A stretch of DNA of 6,695 nt from an uncultured Clostridia bacterium (GTDB lineage: Bacteria > Bacillota > Clostridia > Oscillospirales > Acutalibacteraceae): contig CALWKP010000165.1 in NCBI GenBank assembly GCA_944381295.1, positions 1 to 6,695 of the forward strand. Direction: 5' to 3'. Position numbers and translations under genes: made by a program. Under the pieces are notes generated by a model, which was given only the letters and a program-made list of their open reading frames with translations, was not told the origin of the DNA and searched no databases. Shown one piece after another: positions 5,410 through 6,695 of this stretch. Positions within the stretch are counted from its first letter, which is position 1. The number at the start of each line of letters is the position of its first letter.

Positions 5410-6491
5410 CAAAACGCGAAGTGGTTGTGGTCGGCGGAGGTCCTGCCGGACTTGCCGCGGCCATCGAAGCAGCAAGGCTTGGCGCCAAGGTCCTGGTGAT
5501 CGACGAGAATAAACGTCCCGGCGGCCAGCTCTTTAAACAGATCCATAAGTTTTTTGGTTCCCGTGCCCATAATGCGGGTATCCGCGGAATCGATATCGGC
5601 AAGCAGCTCCTCAAAGATACCGAGGAAGCTGGCGTCGAAGTCTGGCTCGACAGCGCTGTTGTCGGTGTGTTCTCCGATAACCGTGTTGCGGTCCTGCGCA
5701 ATCAGGTCACGGAGATCGTCCAGGCCGAAAAAATCCTGCTCTGCACCGGCGGTTCCGAAAACGCTCTCCGGTTCCCGGGCTGGACCCTGCCTGGCGTCAT
5801 GGGCGCCGGCGCTGCTCAGACGATGATCAACGTCAACCGTGTTCTCCCCGGCAAACGCATTTTGATGGTCGGTTCCGGTAACGTCGGCGTCATCGTCGCT
5901 TATCAGCTCATGCAGGCCGGCGCACAGGTCGTCGGTATCGTCGAAGGCATGCCGAAGATCGGCGCATACGGCGTCCATGCGGCAAAAGTCCGCCGCGCTG
6001 GAGTACCGTTCTTCCTCGGACATACCATCGTTCAGGCGATCGGTGACGACAGGGTGCGTCAAGCGATCATCGGCGAGTTCAAGGATGGCCAAATCGTCCC
6101 GAACAGCGAAAAAATCGTCGATGTGGACGTCATCTGCATGGCGGTCGGTCTCCGTCCGCTCACCGAACTGGCTTGGATGGCTGGCGTCAAACATGACTTT
6201 ATCCCGGAACTCGGCGGTTGGATGCCGTTACATGATGAAAATATGGAAAGTTCCGTCAAAGGAATCTACGTGGCGGGCGATATCGCCGGCGTAGAAGAAG
6301 CCAATACCGCAATGGACGAAGGACGTCTGGCAGGTGTTGCGATCGCGCAGTCCCTCGGCTGCACCAGCGACGAGGTTGCCGAAGCAAAGAAAGCGGAAAT
6401 CCGCGACAGGCTTACCGCCCTGCGTCAGGGACCGTTCGGAGAACGCAGGTTGGCTGCTAAACAGCGTATTGTTGAAAAAGGGGTGAACTGA
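5406..6491 (+). CDS. FAD/NAD(P)-binding oxidoreductase subunit (LhpE/HcnB-like, without the C-terminal iron-sulfur domain)
   Basis: This 361-residue flavoprotein is of the pyridine nucleotide-disulfide oxidoreductase type. Residues 6-34 hold the FAD Rossmann motif GGGPAG (10-15) ending in an acidic VIDE; GGQLFKQ (39-45) follows. A second dinucleotide fold has GSGNVG (156-161), and GIYVAGDIAG (287-295) is the C-terminal FAD-contacting motif. No redox-active CxxC pair is seen, which fits subunits of D-hydroxyproline dehydrogenase, cyanide-forming glycine dehydrogenase and heteromeric sarcosine oxidase rather than thioredoxin reductase. Many relatives are about 100 residues longer and end in a BFD-like [2Fe-2S] domain with four cysteines. 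Here the protein stops after a charged helix, and an iron-sulfur protein is encoded separately 3 bp later. GGGGAGG lies 6 nt before the ATG. The start overlaps the preceding stop as ATGA, and a racemase leads the operon. Confidence 0.9.
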   Translation: MTKREVVVVGGGPAGLAAAIEAARLGAKVLVIDENKRPGGQLFKQIHKFFGSRAHNAGIRGIDIGKQLLKDTEEAGVEVWLDSAVVGVFSDNRVAVLRNQVTEIVQAEKILLCTGGSENALRFPGWTLPGVMGAGAAQTMINVNRVLPGKRILMVGSGNVGVIVAYQLMQAGAQVVGIVEGMPKIGAYGVHAAKVRRAGVPFFLGHTIVQAIGDDRVRQAIIGEFKDGQIVPNSEKIVDVDVICMAVGLRPLTELAWMAGVKHDFIPELGGWMPLHDENMESSVKGIYVAGDIAGVEEANTAMDEGRLAGVAIAQSLGCTSDEVAEAKKAEIRDRLTALRQGPFGERRLAAKQRIVEKGVN

Positions 6492-6494
6492 CCG

Positions 6495-6695
6495 ATGGCT
6501 CAAAGTATTCTTCAAAATGGATTCCCGTCGCTGGAAGAAATCCGTGCGGCTAACGGTTGGCCGAGCGAAGAAAGATTCGCAAAAGGCCCGGTGGCCATCG
6601 CGGAATGCGTACAGGAAATTCCGTGCAACCCGTGTGAAGCGGCTTGCCCGTCGCACGCAATCCAGGTGGGCAACCCGATCACCAATAATCCTCAT
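6495..6695 (+). CDS. [4Fe-4S] ferredoxin-type protein, N-terminal part (runs off the right edge)
   Basis: The first 67 codons of an open frame begin at ATG 6495, 3 bp after the oxidoreductase stop, with GGGGTG (6480-6485) as ribosome site. Cysteines C38, C44, C47 and C51 occur in ECVQEIPCNPCEAACP (37-52), ending in the CxxCxxxCP pattern of bacterial [4Fe-4S] ferredoxin domains. A second cluster motif probably lies past the window edge. Residues 1-31 are a short non-cluster extension. Given the operon, it most likely carries electrons from the FAD subunit and replaces the iron-sulfur domain that relatives fuse to the end of that subunit; this is inference. The full length and the presence of further domains cannot be seen. 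Confidence 0.85.
   Translation, partial: MAQSILQNGFPSLEEIRAANGWPSEERFAKGPVAIAECVQEIPCNPCEAACPSHAIQVGNPITNNPH

Noticed and set aside
5316..6194. 292-codon open frame antisense to the FAD oxidoreductase
   Set aside because: It has no domain signal, is Asp-rich in the manner of a shadow frame, and overlaps a gene with clear dinucleotide-binding motifs.
1..6695. CRISPR arrays, tRNA/rRNA genes, insertion sequences, attachment sites
   Set aside because: No regularly spaced repeats, no transposase or integrase frame, and no recognisable structural RNA were seen on either strand.

Overview
The window looks like chromosomal DNA from an anaerobic Firmicute, most likely a gut Clostridia/Oscillospirales-type organism. 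This is inferred from strong AGGAGG-type ribosome sites, a TTG start, sigma70-like promoters with 17-nt spacers, mixed GC genes separated by very AT-rich gaps, and the family content. No species can be named from the sequence alone.

Layout. The left half is read on the minus strand. From right to left it holds an XRE/cupin transcription factor (3723-3130) with its own promoter and a rho-independent terminator, then a roughly 400-bp regulatory gap, a glycoside hydrolase family 31 enzyme (2723-732), and 80 bp later the N-terminal 217 codons of an Xaa-Pro aminopeptidase-like M24 protein (651 to the window edge). The right half is read on the plus strand. It starts from a well-formed promoter at 3952-3980 and encodes a proline racemase/4-hydroxyproline epimerase family enzyme (4057-5061), a small [2Fe-2S] protein (5086-5409), a pyridine nucleotide-disulfide-type FAD oxidoreductase (5406-6491) and the start of a cysteine-rich [4Fe-4S] protein (6495 to the window edge). 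The last three resemble subunits of a multi-subunit D-proline/D-hydroxyproline dehydrogenase (LhpBEF, HcnABC and heteromeric sarcosine oxidase relatives). The FAD/amine-oxidase catalytic subunit would be expected just beyond the right edge.

How the genes may work together. The racemase would convert L-proline or trans-4-hydroxy-L-proline to the D or cis-D form, and the dehydrogenase would oxidise that imino acid. The divergent regulator lies beside this operon and is its probable controller. The aminopeptidase could feed the route by opening X-Pro bonds in peptides, although a sugar hydrolase sits between it and the regulator.

The most notable non-coding signal is a family of GTGAAAT half-sites. 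A 17-bp exact repeat (TTTCACAAATGTGAAAT) brackets the regulator gene on both sides, and a perfect 22-bp palindrome built from the same half-site lies in the GH31 leader. Together they suggest one regulator ties the minus-strand and plus-strand units into a single local regulon. An alternative reader, for example a Rex-type redox repressor, cannot be excluded for some of the sites.
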